Assembly (NCBI GenBank): GCA_023630585.1
Contig: CM042546.1
Location: 16,342,810 to 16,406,809 of the forward strand
Direction of reading: 5' to 3'
Length of the DNA stretch: 64,000 bases
From: Cranoglanis bouderius
Taxonomy: Eukaryota > Chordata > Actinopteri > Siluriformes > Cranoglanididae
In this document: positions 1 through 10,127 of the stretch, in pieces
How the letters are laid out: the number at the start of each line of letters is the position of its first letter
Numbering within the stretch: the first letter of the stretch is position 1
Notes under the pieces: model-generated
What the model saw: only the letters and a program-made list of their open reading frames with translations
What the model was told of the DNA's origin: nothing
The model's database searches: none
Program-made: the position numbers and the translations under genes

Positions 1-74
1 AAGATATTATACTCAGTCATTTATTTATTGAGGAAAATTATCCAATATTACATATCAGTGAGTGGCAAAGGTAT

Positions 75-485
75 AGTGGGTATAGAAAAGAATCATTCAC
101 ATTTTGTTGCTTTTCAGCCTGAAATAAAGACGGACACAGTTTTTGTTTTATCCAGCTGTATTTACACAGTGCAACTTATAACATCCATGTGAAGGATATA
201 ACACCAACATGTCAGAAAAAAATAATAAAAATTAAAAAACCTGAATCCTGAGTTGGAAAAAGGATCACCCCCTATTTTGTTGAACCACCTTTTGCTTTAA
301 TTACAGCCTTTAGTCTGTTGGGATATGTCTCTACTAACTTTGCACATCTAGACTTTGCAATATTTGCCCACTCTTCTTTGCAGAACTGCTCAAGTTCAGT
401 TAAATTTGATGGTGACTGTTTGTGGACTGCAGTCTTCAAGTCATTCCACAGATTTTCAATGGGAATTAAGTCTGGGCTCTATCTT
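75..485 (-). mobile_element. Tc1-like family A, 3'-end fragment
   Basis: The left end reads gtgggtatagaaaagaatc, the same terminal repeat that bounds the full-length copy at 11939-13442. Inside it, minus-strand reading gives the usual end of a Tc1 transposase (…RLKAVIKAKGG-like) and the region around the catalytic E. The motif 'cacagattttcaatgggaattaagtctgg' region corresponds to NPIENLW. The fragment stops abruptly near 485, where unrelated gag-like sequence begins, so only the last third of the transposase and one terminal repeat remain. Non-functional. Confidence 0.8.
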
Positions 486-960
486 TCAGCAGTGCTCCTC
501 AGGTATCTGGCCAACGTACTGCAGGACTGCCCTCTTGATGCTGGAATACTCCTGCCATGTCTGTGGTGGCAGCTGCTGGCTGGCAAGCTGGGCTTCCCCT
601 GATAGCAAGGGGAGGAGTTACAGTACCCATTCCTCCTCTGTCCATTCCCATGCAGCTGCTGCACACGCAAAAAGCTCCAAGAAGGCCTTTGGATCATTCC
701 TGGAGACCACATGACATGAGCATCACATGTGGCAGGGGACACAGCTGAAGATGTGGTGGAGATGTGGTGGGTTGCAGAAAAAGCTTCTGGAGTGCCTGTT
801 GGCTCTCGGCCTGCTCCTGTGCAAGGGTTTCAAAGTGTAGCTGCTGCTCGTTGCACAGGTTGAGAAGTGCTTGGTGTTGGATTTGGTGGAGGCTTCTATG
901 TCTTCACAGAGCCCAGGATTCAGCACCATTGTAAAACCTGGTCTGTGAGGGTATGGGGGA
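485..960 (-). pseudogene. Ty3/gypsy-type gag relic (SCAN-like capsid region)
   Basis: Read on the minus strand, the segment contains a gag-type series: DPKAFLELFACAAAAWEW, then LLPLLSGEAQLASQQLP, then SIKRAVLQYVGQIPEEH. This is the pattern of fish Ty3/gypsy gag proteins, whose capsid segment resembles the SCAN domain (established for Gmr1-like elements; the assignment here is by pattern). At least one stop codon interrupts the frame and no pol follows. It abuts a Tc1 fragment on one side and an AT/AC microsatellite on the other. Dead copy. Alternative: a domesticated SCAN-like exon, unlikely given the stop and absence of splice context. Confidence 0.6.
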
Positions 961-976
961 AGAGGAAGGTAGGTAG

Positions 977-978
<2 letters not shown>

Positions 979-1043
<65 letters not shown>
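979..1043. repeat. (AT)n(AC)n compound microsatellite
   Basis: About 15 AT units followed by about 16 AC units. The last CA merges directly into the CAGTACTG terminal repeat of the Tc1 element starting at 1042, consistent with insertion into a TA-rich target. Confidence 0.95.
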
Positions 1044-1046
<3 letters not shown>

Positions 1047-2568
1047 CTGCGCAAATGTTTTAGGCAGTTGTGAAAAAATGCTGTAAAGTAAGAATGCTTT
1101 CAAAAATAGACATGTTAATCATTTATATTTATCAATTCACAAAATGCACAAAATGCAAAGTGAGTGAACAGAAGAAATATTAATATTTGGTGTGACCACC
1201 CTTTGCCTTCAAAACAACATCTATTCTTCTAGGTACACTTCCACTCAGTTTTTGAAGGAACTCGGCAGGTAGGTTGGTCCAAACGTCTTGCATAACTAAC
1301 CACAGTTCTTCTGTGGATTTAGGCAGCCTCAGTTGCTTCTCCCTCTTCATGTAATCTCAGACAGACTCGATGATGTTGAGATAAGGGCTCTGTGGGGGCC
1401 ATACCATCACTTCCAGGACTCCTTGTTCTTCTTTACGCTGAAGATAGTTCTTAATGACTTTCGCTGTATGTTTGGGGTCAGTGTCATGCTGCAGAATAAA
1501 TTTGGGGCCAATCAGATGCCTCCCTGATGGTATTGCATGATGGATAAGTATTGCATGATGCATAAGCCTGTACTTCTCAGCATCGAGTAGACCATTAATT
1601 CTGACCAAATCCCCAACTCCATTTGCAGAATGGATGCAGAATGCAAACTTGCAAGGAACCTCCAGCATGCTTTACTGTTGCCTACAGACACTCATTTGTG
1701 TACCACTCTCCAGCCCTTCGGCAAACAAATTGCCTGCTGCTACAGCCAAATATGTCAAATTTTGACTCAGCAGCCATTTTTATGCACCCCAGTTCCTGCA
1801 TTTTCATGCATAGTTGAGTCGCTTAGCCTTGTTTCCACATCAGAGGTATGGCTTTTTGGCCACAAGTCTTGCATGAAGGCAAGGACAGTAGATGGGTTTA
1901 CCAGGGTCCCACTGATTTCTGCCAGGTCTGAGCTGATGGCACTGCTGGACATCTTCCAATTGCAAAGGGAAGTAAGCCTGATGTGTCTTTCATCTGCTGC
2001 AGTAAGTTTCCTTGGCTGACCACTGCGTCTACGGTCCTCAACGTTGCCCGTTTCTTTGTGCTTCTTCAAAAGAGCTTGGACAGCGCATCTGGAAACCACT
2101 GTCTGCTTTGAAATTTCTGCCTGGGAGAGATCTTGATGATGCAGTATAACTACCTTCTGTCTTGTTGCTGTCAGTCTTGCCAAGGTGTATGACTTCAGCA
2201 ACCTCACCTTGTTAGCTGAGTTTGGCTGTTCCTCACCCAGTTTTATTCCTGCACAACAGTTTCTGTTTCAGTTAATGATTGTATTTCAACCTACATATTG
2301 AATTGATGATCATTAGCACCTGTTTGGTATAATTATTTAATAAATACACCTGACTATATGCCTACAAATTCCCTGACTTTGTGCAAGTGTACCTAGAAGA
2401 ATTGATGCTGTTTTGAAGGCAAAGGGTGGTCACACCAAATATTGATTTGATATAGATTCTTCTTCTGTTCACTCACTTTGCATTTTGTTAATTGATAAAT
2501 ATAAACTATAAACATGTCTATTTTTGAAAGCATTCTTACTTTACAGTATTTTTTCACAACTGCCTAAC
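1042..2568 (-). mobile_element. Tc1-like family B, nearly full length, right tip missing
   Basis: The left terminal repeat starts cagtactgcgcaaatgtttt; the right one (ending near 2568) is its inverted copy but lacks the last 25 or so bases and runs into the TA target of element C. The inverted repeats are about 180 bp and include the last codons of the transposase: GGHTKY is encoded on the minus strand near 1185 and a matching inverted copy lies on the plus strand near 2430-2447. A decayed transposase lies between them. Confidence 0.85.
1180..2207 (-). pseudogene. Tc1-like transposase, family B, broken
   Basis: Two main open segments remain. Codons from 2207 downward give the paired HTH region (…KVVILHHQDLSQAEISKQ…, then the GRPR-like linker region RRRSGQPRKL). 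Codons from about 1668 downward give the catalytic part with the second D region QHDTDPKHTAK, followed by PPQSPYLNIIES near the catalytic E. The frame shifts between about 1670 and 1800, and the first catalytic D region is lost or scrambled (aspartate motif not found). A stop follows NIIESV, after which readable C-terminal sequence continues to GGHTKY. In an active copy this would be a DD34E transposase of about 340 residues. This copy cannot encode one. Confidence 0.85.
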
Positions 2569-2575
2569 TTATATA

Positions 2576-2776
2576 CAGGTGCATCTCAATAAATTAGAAT
2601 GTTGTGGAAAAGTTCATTTATTTCAGTAATTCAACTCAAATTGTGAAACTCATGTATTAAATAAATTCAATGCACACAGACTGAAGTAGTTTAAGTCTTT
2701 GGTTCTTTTAATTGTGATGTTTTTGGCTCACATTTAACAAAAACCCACCAATTCACTATCTCAACAAATTAGAATA
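2576..2776. repeat. Left terminal inverted repeat of family C
   Basis: Pairs with 3884-4084 in inverted orientation. It holds two transposase-binding-like direct motifs, ctcaataaattagaatg at the tip and ctcaacaaattagaata at the inner border. Confidence 0.93.
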
Positions 2777-2855
2777 CTTCATAAGACCAATAAAAAAAAC
2801 ATTTTTAGTGAATTGTTGGCCTTCTGGAAAGTATGTTCATTTACTTTACATGTAC

Positions 2856-3821
2856 TCAATACTTGGTAGGGGCTCCTTTTGCTTTAATTACTGCCTCAAT
2901 TCGGCGTGGCATGGAGGTGATCAGTTTGTGGCACTGCTGAGGTGGTATGGAAGCCCAGGTTTCTTTGACAGTGGCCTTCAGCTCATCTGCATTTTTTGGT
3001 CTCTTGTTTCTCATTTTCCTCTTGACAATACCCCATAGATTCTCTATGGGGTTCAGGTCTGGTGAGTTTGCTGGCCAGTCAAGCACACCAACACCATGGT
3101 CATTTAACCAACTTTTGGTGCTTTTGGCAGTGTGGGCAGGTGCCAAATCCTGCTGGAAAATGAAATCAGCATCTTCAATAAGCTGGTCAGCTGAAGGAAG
3201 CATGAAGTGCTCCAAAATTTCTTGGTAAATGGGTGCAGTGACTTTGGTTTTCAAAAAACACAATGGACCAACACCAGCAGATGACATTGCACCCCAAATC
3301 ATCACAGACTGTGGAAACTTAACACTGGACTTCAAGCAACTTGGGCTATGAGCTTCTCCACCCTTCCTCCAGACTCTAGGACCTTGGTTTTCAAATGAAA
3401 TACAAAACTTGCTCTCATCTGAAAAGAGGACTTTGGACCACTGGTCAACAGTCCAGTTCTTCTTCTCGTTAGCCCAGGTAAGACACCTCTGACGTTGTCT
3501 GTGGTTCAGGAGTGGCTTAACGCGAGGAATACGACAACTGTAGCCAAATTCCTTGACACGTCTGTATGTGGTGGCTCTTGATGCCTTGACCCCAGCCTCG
3601 GTCCATTCCTTGTGAAGTTCACTCAAATTCTTGAATCGATTTTGCTTGACAATCCTCATAAGGCTGTGGTTCTCTCGGTTGGTTGTGCACCTTTTTCTTC
3701 CACACTTTTTCCTTCCACTCAACTTTCTGTTAACATGCTTGGATACAGCACTCTGTGAACAGCCAGCTTCTTTGGCAGTAAATGTTTGTGGCTTACCTAG
3801 TGAACCAAACTGAGAGACCAT
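2856..3821 (-). CDS. Tc1-like DD34E transposase, open over 321 codons
   Basis: Catalyses cut-and-paste transposition of the surrounding element and would act in the nucleus. Visible in order: KEAGCSQSAVSKHV (residues 17-30, first HTH), GRKR at 41-44 (the GRPR-like AT-hook linker), the second HTH at about 50-95, then the catalytic triad D135 in LFSDESKF, D225 in FQQDLAPAHTA and E260 in SPDLNPIENLWG. The spacing D225 to E260 leaves 34 residues, giving DD34E. The protein ends GAPTKY, as is usual for the family. The start at 3821 directly follows the right inverted repeat by about 60 bp. As I recall, family members carry some 25-30 more residues between SLG and KPQTF, so this copy may have a small in-frame deletion in the first HTH. 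All three catalytic residues are present. Activity is unproven. Confidence 0.93.
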   Translation of the reverse strand: MVSQFGSLGKPQTFTAKEAGCSQSAVSKHVNRKLSGRKKCGRKRCTTNRENHSLMRIVKQNRFKNLSELHKEWTEAGVKASRATTYRRVKEFGYSCRIPRVKPLLNHRQRQRCLTWANEKKNWTVDQWSKVLFSDESKFCISFENQGPRVWRKGGEAHSPSCLKSSVKFPQSVMIWGAMSSAGVGPLCFLKTKVTAPIYQEILEHFMLPSADQLIEDADFIFQQDLAPAHTAKSTKSWLNDHGVGVLDWPANSPDLNPIENLWGIVKRKMRNKRPKNADELKATVKETWASIPPQQCHKLITSMPRRIEAVIKAKGAPTKY

Positions 3822-3883
3822 TTTGAAGGCTCAGGAAACCTTTGCAGGTGTTTTGAGTTGATTAGCTGATTGGCATGTCACCA

Positions 3884-4084
3884 TATTCTAATTTGTTGAG
3901 ATAGTGAATTGGTGGGTTTTTGTTAAATGTGAGCCAAAATCATCACAATTAAAAGAACTAAAGACTTAAACTACTTCAGTCTGTGTGCACTGAATTTATT
4001 TAATACACGAGTTTCACAATTTGAGTTGAATTACTGAAATAAATGAACTTTTCCACGACATTCTAATTTATTGAGATGCACCTG
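3884..4084. repeat. Right terminal inverted repeat of family C
   Basis: Inverted partner of 2576-2776, ending gagatgcacctg before the flanking TA. The transposase promoter is expected near here because the ORF starts about 60 bp inside it. Confidence 0.93.
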
Positions 4085-4086
4085 TA

Positions 4087-4470
4087 TATGTTTGTGGGCC
4101 TCCATGAATAGTCATGCTTTTCCAGTTCTGTCCACAAGTTTTCTATGGGATTCAGGTCAGGGCTTTGATTTTCTGAAGTGCATGAGCCCCTTTTCCAGGG
4201 GAAAAAAAAAAAAAAAAACCATAACATGATGCTGCCAGTTTCATGCTTCACAGTTTGGATGGTGTTCCAAACTAGGATTTAAAGCCTCACCCTTTTCCCA
4301 CCATGCATAGTGCTAAACATTATGGATGAATAGTTACATTTCTGTTGTTTCATCTGACCAGAGAGCACTCCTCCAAAAGGCTGGGTCTCACCTGTAAAGA
4401 AATGTATGGTGGCATGAAATGTGTGGAGTTTTGAAAGACTGGGATTGGATATCTTTAGCCTAGGTATATG
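4087..4470 (-). mobile_element. Tc1-like family D fragment
   Basis: Begins directly after the TA of element C. Minus-strand reading gives SPDLNPIENLWTELEKH near 4120-4165 and an MxHETGSIMLW-type segment near 4215-4250, separated by an A17 tract that replaces part of the core. It continues into the family's untranslated end (catgaaatgtgtggagttttgaaa, shared with 28465-28545). Related to the copy at 57400-58310. No intact frame. Confidence 0.7.
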
Positions 4471-4974
4471 AGCAGTAACTAATTACATTTAGTTGGAAAG
4501 ACACTGGCCTGGAGATAGTTGAAGTGGTTATTTAAAAGGGTAAGGCAAACATGTCGTGGATGTCATTATCAATCACAAAGACTTCAACTGTGACATGAGT
4601 GGATCAGTGGAGAGATGTAAAGCATTATATCAGACTAAAGCTGTGATCAAATGGTTACAACCCTGGTTATCTGACTCAAGTAGAAGCCTGTGGCTAGCCT
4701 GAGGGCTGTGGATGCCAGGAGGATGTCTTCACTGAAAACAAGTAAATAAAAGATAGGATGGCTATCACTCTGCAAAGACACTGAGAGAAACCAAACACCT
4801 CTGTAAAAAACAAAATCACTGTGAATGTAGATGAGTCCAACTTTTTATATGTCCTGCAAATACTACCATTTGACCCAAATGAAATGAACATTTTCACAGA
4901 CAATATGTATTTTCATTTACATGGCATAATTAAGTATACAATATTGTTCAATCAGCATTTACTTATTCACTCAG
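4471..4974. other. Unassigned sequence
   Basis: AT-rich DNA with no open frame, repeat family or RNA that I recognise. It separates the Tc1 fragment from a LINE/SINE-tail repeat. Confidence 0.6.
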
Positions 4975-5250
4975 CTCAGTGTCAGTAACCATTTTATCCT
5001 GGTCAGGGTAGAGGTGGATCCAGAACCAATCCTGGGAACACTGGGCATGAGGCAGGAATACACCCTGCATGGTACACCAATCCATCACAGGGCACCATGC
5101 ACACACAGATTCACACCTAGGGGTAAATTACCTTAGTCAATCCACCTACTGGCATGTTTTTGGGAGGTGGGAGAAAACTGGAGAACCTGGAGGAAATGCA
5201 CCCATGCATGGAAACATCGAACAGACAAACCTCAACATGTCAAAAGTGTC
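4975..5250 (-). repeat. Fish LINE2/SINE 3'-tail repeat
   Basis: Minus-strand reading gives 'gccctgtgatggattgg', 'ccagtgttcccaggat' and 'ccctgaccaggataaaatgg', the layout of a very common teleost retroposon tail. The same repeat recurs on the plus strand at 13855-14005 and 41725-41905. No coding capacity. Confidence 0.65.
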
Positions 5251-6595
5251 AGGGAGAAATAATTTTCTAAAAACATGCTATTAAATTTGCTATGTGATTA
5301 TATGCAGGTTGCAACAATCTGAGTATTATTAACAAGTATGAGGATCCATGTGCAAAAGTTTTAAGATCCCTAAAACGAAAAAGCCCATTGTATACACAAT
5401 CCAATAAACAACGTCATTAAGTAAGCAATGTTCAAATACTTGTAATAATAGCAGTCAAGGCTGAAAGGATAATCCAAATACACTAATCCAAATGTGCATC
5501 CCATTCCAGAAGTCCTCACTTAGTCCCCAGTTTTCAGCTGAAAAATAATTCACCCACTAATATTTTCCTGAGGTTATCAAAACTTGTGTTGACACTAAAC
5601 TGCTTCAAGTTTAAAGAGCTTTAAGTTTTACTCTCAGATAAGAGGCATCAAAATGGGACCTTCTTTTACAAACTTCTTTGTTGGATTACTTGAGAAAACA
5701 ATTCACTGGACAGTTAATTCCAGACGTTAATTTCTTCCTTCAATCTATTTCACCCACCCAATGGAAAATACTATATATGGGGTATCACAATCTTGCATAT
5801 CTTATTTTAAAAATTTGAAATTTCTTTGTTGAAAACCACCATCCAGCACAAACCTCCAGACTCTCATTCCTACCTATAGTACTTCTGCATGCAACTGTTC
5901 AAGATTAGAGATTACATTTTTGAGTATTTTCAATGAATAGAGTCAGTTCAGACGATTAAGTTAATTGATTTATTTAGATTTGGTCAGTTGCATAGTTTGT
6001 ACGTGTTTAGAAGAATGCGTTTTTCACACCTCACTCCAGTTCTGATGGAATGAGGTTGAATGGACTCACTGAACATACAGACACAACTGACTTACTGAAC
6101 AAGAAAAGAGTGAATCTCAGACATGACCAACAGGATTCAGTGACTCAATGTTCAGCATACATGAAAATACAGATATGTTTAACGTGTTTAAAATTTTCAA
6201 TGTTGCAATTTTGCTATTGTAAAGCCCCTCAGCAGCAACTGAAAGAAAGGAATGGATCAGTCAATAGCAGTGATCAATATCCATTTGTTCACTTAAAGTC
6301 AAAAATGTAATGAAGCCATGTGCAGTTTATATTATGTTTGAGAATATAACCTCTATTCAAGAAGTTTCACTTTATCATTTTAATTATAAATTTATTAACA
6401 CAGACACTACTCCTATCAAACCTCATGTATCACTGCAAGAGTTGTTTATTGTTTATTTATGGTACACTCTCTTTTCCAGTGGTGAAATATTTTAACAGCA
6501 ATGGACATAACATTAATGACATAAATTTGTAACTACTGAATTTATACCATTTATAAAATGATAGGTGACAAAGGAAAAACTTGTAGCACTGTTAT
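5251..6595. other. Unassigned sequence
   Basis: AT-rich DNA. Two short open frames (6050-6310 and 6310-6495, plus strand) have no family resemblance and look like chance. A T18 tract lies at about 6606-6623, just past this stretch, at the border with the retroelement relic. Confidence 0.6.
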
Positions 6596-6599
6596 GCTG

Positions 6600-6915
6600 T
6601 GTACAGCATTTTTTTTTTTTTTTGTTGGCCCATTTGTGGTGCTGTGCTGGTGGCTGCTTTGACTGAGTTGACCTAACAGACTTGGGGTTGTCAAAGATCT
6701 CTAGTGGCTAGCCAGACTCTGTCTTCTGGCTGGTAGCGGGGAGTCTCTGTTTGCTACACCGTCTTTCACAGCTGGTGAGTCAGTGAGATTGGTGTTCCAG
6801 GGGAAAAGTGGGGGTTAGTACCCACGCACACACTGAAAAGGAGTTGAGTGTCACAACGAGTTCTGGGCCTATTCTGCCCACGGCAGGAACTAGACGCAAC
6901 CAGGCCTGATTACTG
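6600..6915 (-). pseudogene. Ty3/gypsy pol relic, integrase C-terminal part
   Basis: Minus-strand reading gives a sequence like 'DTQLLFSVCVGTNPHFSP' and then RYQPEDRVWLATRDL. These correspond to the integrase 'CVLGYQPPLFPW' and 'GDRVWLSTRDL' landmarks of fish Ty3/gypsy pol. Several stops interrupt it. It is the downstream part of the relic whose protease/RT portion lies at 7495-8373. The intervening DNA is a Tc1 fragment. Confidence 0.55.
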
Positions 6916-7492
6916 CAAACCCTGTTCAATCAAACCAACACTTAAATACAACTTTAACATGAAGTTGGTTAAAAGGTCACACTATGCCAAAATTTAAAGA
7001 AATTCCAGAAATGATGAGGAAGAACATGATTGAAATACATCAGTCTGTGAAGGGTTACAAAGCTATTTCAAAGGCTCTGGGACCCCAGAAAAAGACAGTG
7101 AGAGCCATTATCTTCAAATGGAAAAAATCTCAGTAGTAAACCTTCGCAGAAGTGGCCAACCTTCCAAAATTCCTCCAAGAGCACAGTAACTACTCATTCA
7201 GGAACTCACAAAAGACCCAAGGACAACATCAAAGGACCTACAGGCATCTCTTGCATCAATACACGTCACTGTTCATGACTCCAATAGCAGAAAGACACTG
7301 GGCAAAATGTCATTCATGGAAGAGTGGTGAGGTGAAAGCCACTGCTAACAGAGAAGAACATTAAGGCTTGTCTGAATTTTGCCAAAACAGGAGGAGATGA
7401 GGAGAATGTTCTGTGGACTGATATGTTGAAAGTGGAACTGTTTGGAAGACAGGGGTCCTGTTACATCTGGCGTAAACCAAACACAGTGACGA
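6916..7492 (+). mobile_element. Tc1-like family E, 5' half, inside a Ty3 relic
   Basis: The 5' untranslated part and N-terminal half of a Tc1-like element. The start codon at 6984 opens MPKFKEIPEMMRKNMIEIHQ. The first HTH, linker and second HTH follow with frameshifts, up to the first catalytic region (NVLWTDMLKVELFG, where the usual TDE has become TDM). It ends abruptly at about 7492, where Ty3/gypsy sequence resumes. Same family as 24480-25440 and 53090-53885. Confidence 0.8.
6984..7490 (+). pseudogene. Tc1-like transposase N-terminal half, family E
   Basis: Readable landmarks are KGYKAISKALG (HTH 1), NLRRSGQPSKIP (linker) and CYIWRKPNT after the first catalytic region. A stop follows KWKKSQ near 7135, and further frame changes occur near 7150-7330. 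The second D and the E are absent because the element is truncated. Not functional. Confidence 0.8.
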
Positions 7493-7494
7493 AG

Positions 7495-8373
7495 GAGGTG
7501 TGCGCCCATGTGATAAGTTTGGCTCGCAGCTTAGCTGGTACAAACAGTTTGTTTGGGTGGCATGAACAGGGAATTTGCTGCTATGGGGTGCATCAAGAAA
7601 CCAGCTAACATGGGAGACATGGACGGGAGGATGTAGCCCTGTTGTAGTGCTTCATGGATGTACTCCTCCATGGGTTGCTGTTTAGCTATGCAGAAGAGGT
7701 AAACCCACTTGCGAAGAAGTAGTCCCTGGCAGCAGCTCGATAATGCAGTCATATGAGCAGGGTGGCTTTGTGAATTTTCGTCTGTGCTTTCACAGAAGTT
7801 GAGGCCATGTTGAGGCCATGATGCAGTGGCTGTGACAATGAAATGACCAGCAGGTGATTTCCTTGTCCATCCAGGTGATCTGGGGATCACTAAGTTGATA
7901 ATCAGGGTGCTTCAGCGTGATAGTCACCAGGAAAGAGATGTGCTCCTGATTGAGCATGCTCACATGCAAGAGGAAGAGCTGTGTGCAATGGGTGATGGTG
8001 CCTCCCTGATGGGTCCTCCATTGATTGCATGCATAGGTAGGGGGTTCACTGTTACTCGGTTGCTCCTACTCAAGACTGGACCTGGCTTAGCCGTGGGCTT
8101 GTTGCGGAGGGGGCATTGCCAAATGTCTAACCTCCTTTCCCTCAGGTGAGTGATTGAACACTCGCTGAAACAGTTCAATGAACTGTCCATAGGAGGTGGT
8201 TTTCTCACCTTCATGCTCTCATACAGCTGTGGCCTATTTTCATTTGATGTACCATGTGTGTGCTTGTCTGGTCGCAGAATCAACATGGTGGCCACCGGAG
8301 CTGGCCTGCAGGGTGCTGCGGTTGGGTTGGTAAAAATCTCCTGTGACCACATCCATATCTCACGCAACCCCAT
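7495..8373 (-). pseudogene. Ty3/gypsy pol relic, protease to reverse transcriptase start
   Basis: Minus-strand landmarks in order: VNPLPMHAINGGPI (the region after the aspartic protease active site in fish Ty3/gypsy), DPQITWMDKEI (end of the protease segment) and PMEEYIHEALQQGYILPS with SPMLAGF (start of reverse transcriptase). Stops and frame changes break it, and the catalytic YxDD part of RT and RNase H are missing before the Tc1 fragment. Together with 6600-6915 it represents one internally deleted element. Confidence 0.65.
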
Positions 8374-8484
8374 GTGGGGTCACACTTCAAAGGTTGACAA
8401 CCTATGCCACAGAAAGAGTCAGTGCAAATCAGTGCAAAGTTATATATGTATACAATCAATACAAACCTTTATCTATCTATAAAA

Positions 8485-8820
8485 CATTTCTATCCTGATG
8501 GAAGTGGTATCTTTCAGCATGACAGTGTCTCCATCCACAATGGTTCACTGAATGGATTGATGATTTTAAAATGACATAAATCATATGCCATGGTGTTCAC
8601 AGTCACCAGATGTCAATCCATTTGAACACCTATGAGAGATTTTGGACTGATGTGTTTGATAGCTTTCTCCACCACCATCATGAAAACGGCATTGGAGGGA
8701 ATATCTTTTGGAAGAATGGTGTTCCATCCTTCTAGCAAGTTTCTAGAGACTTGCTTAATATATGCCAAGGTATTTGAAGCTGTTTTCTAAGCTTGTGGTG
8801 GCACCTTACTAAATCACCAT
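8485..8820 (+). pseudogene. Tc1-like transposase C-terminal relic, family F
   Basis: Plus-strand reading gives FQHDSVSIHNG (second catalytic D region), then a stretch matching SPDVNPFEHLWEIL with the catalytic E, then the helical tail ending near GGTLL. Frameshifts and a TGA are present. No terminal repeats were recognised around it. Confidence 0.7.
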
Positions 8821-8920
8821 TGTGATTTCAGCCTTAGAAGCATTTTGTTTGAACAGCTAATGAGAAATTTTTGTCTGAAACATTTTGTCCTGTTTTTAAT
8901 CAAACTATGTACCATGCTTA

Positions 8921-8950
8921 ATTGTGTGTGTGTGTGTGTGTGTGTGTGTA
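8921..8950. repeat. (TG)n microsatellite
   Basis: Fourteen or so TG units, uninterrupted. Confidence 0.9.
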
Positions 8951-8954
8951 AGTT

Positions 8955-10080
8955 GTAGCTTTTAGCAAGTTTAGCAATTTAGCAATTGCTTTGCTACTGG
9001 ATCTAATGAAACAAAAAATATGACTGCTGCAGATAATAATGGTCTTTGTTATTCAACATTTTTGCTTTGTCTTTTTGTTTTGATGACTGGCAATTTTGGC
9101 TTTGTTTTTTGTTTTCTTCTGGGTTTTGGCTTTGTGAATTGAACTGTGTCAATAAACATACACTTGAATCCAACCATACACCCCAAACTTCCCCATGCAC
9201 ATGGAGAGCAAATAATCAAGGAAGTACTACAACTTAAGCAGCACTTAACTCCCTTAAGTTGATGGAGACAGAACCAATTATAATGTAGGAAGCAGAGAGC
9301 TCTAAGCTCTATCATTTCTGGCTCCTGGTATCATTTCCATCATATAAGAAGGAAAATCTTGGAGGAAATTTAACAGGCTTTTGACCCTGTACCATTCATA
9401 AAAGCATGGGTTCAGACCAGGGAACTCAGTTTCCATAACGTGTTGTAGGCCTTCTGTAAGCACCTGAAAACTAATTTCAGTCTCACATTTGGTTACCATC
9501 ATCAATTCAACAGGCAAGTTTAAAAAGAACAAATCAATCTCTCAAAGCTCCCGCTGAAGCCACTCACAAACTGACAAGAGTTGCTATTTGCAGTATATGG
9601 TCACAACATACTTAGAAGCTCATCTGCAGGTTTAACCCCTTTTCGGTGCAGGTAAATTTTCAGGAATTACAAAAACAGGTCAAACAAGATGCACACATTG
9701 TTGCTGGAACAGTGAAATGATTCCATTTCATTGTAAAGCTGACAAGGAAAAAATCACATTTCACTTAAATCTTGGATCAAGATTATACCTCCTCTATATT
9801 GTTGTTTCTGATAATGTCTTTAATTCAGACCACAATAAACCAACAATAAGTCATAAGAATGCTGTTATATCATCTTGGTATTTTTGTAGACATTGGTTCA
9901 GGCATGAGTCTTGTAAGGAGCAGCAACATTGTAAAAAGAGATGGGATTACAATTAATACATTATCTGGAAGGTTAGGCATGCTGCTGGGATGTCTAATCA
10001 AACCAGCTCCTCTCATTCACAGTTGGGTTGAGGTTTTGGTGTTGGTAATGGAAGGATACCATAGACTTAGACTCTCCATA
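8955..10080. other. Unassigned sequence
   Basis: No recognised repeat or gene. A minus-strand frame of 76 codons at 9302-9532 and plus-strand frames near 9717-10089 show no family motif, no signal peptide and no splice context, so I do not call them genes. Confidence 0.6.
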
Positions 10081-10081
10081 T

Positions 10082-10127
10082 GGGTGTGATGGTCCGGTAT
10101 CCACATACTTTTGGCCATATAGCATAC
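10082..10127. mobile_element. Solo terminal repeat of Tc1-like family G
   Basis: The sequence gggtgtgatggtccggtatcc followed by acatacttttggccatatagca matches the right tip of the copy ending at 51945 and, inverted, the left tip at 15640. Only the tip is recognisable. Confidence 0.65.

Larger units (their letters stand above)
2576..4084 (-). mobile_element. Tc1-like family C, complete, young copy
   Basis: A 1509-bp element flanked by TA (2574-2575 and 4085-4086), the Tc1/mariner target duplication. Ends start caggtgcatctcaataaatt. The 201-bp inverted repeats (2576-2776 and 3884-4084) differ at only about five positions by eye. Each repeat carries an outer motif ctcaataaattagaatg and an inner motif ctcaacaaattagaata in direct orientation, i.e. 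the IR/DR arrangement known from Sleeping Beauty-type elements. One uninterrupted transposase ORF lies between them. This is the only element here that still looks potentially mobile. Confidence 0.95.

Noticed and set aside
723..1103. 126-codon minus-strand frame with Val-Cys and Ile-Tyr runs
   Set aside because: The frame is carried by the (AT)n(AC)n microsatellite. The runs are simple-sequence translation.
2808..3228. Plus-strand frames across the family C element
   Set aside because: They are antisense to the intact transposase, which has the family motifs on the minus strand.
9302..9532. 76-codon minus-strand frame that looked protein-like
   Set aside because: No domain, no signal, no neighbouring exons or splice signals, and expected by chance in a window of this size.
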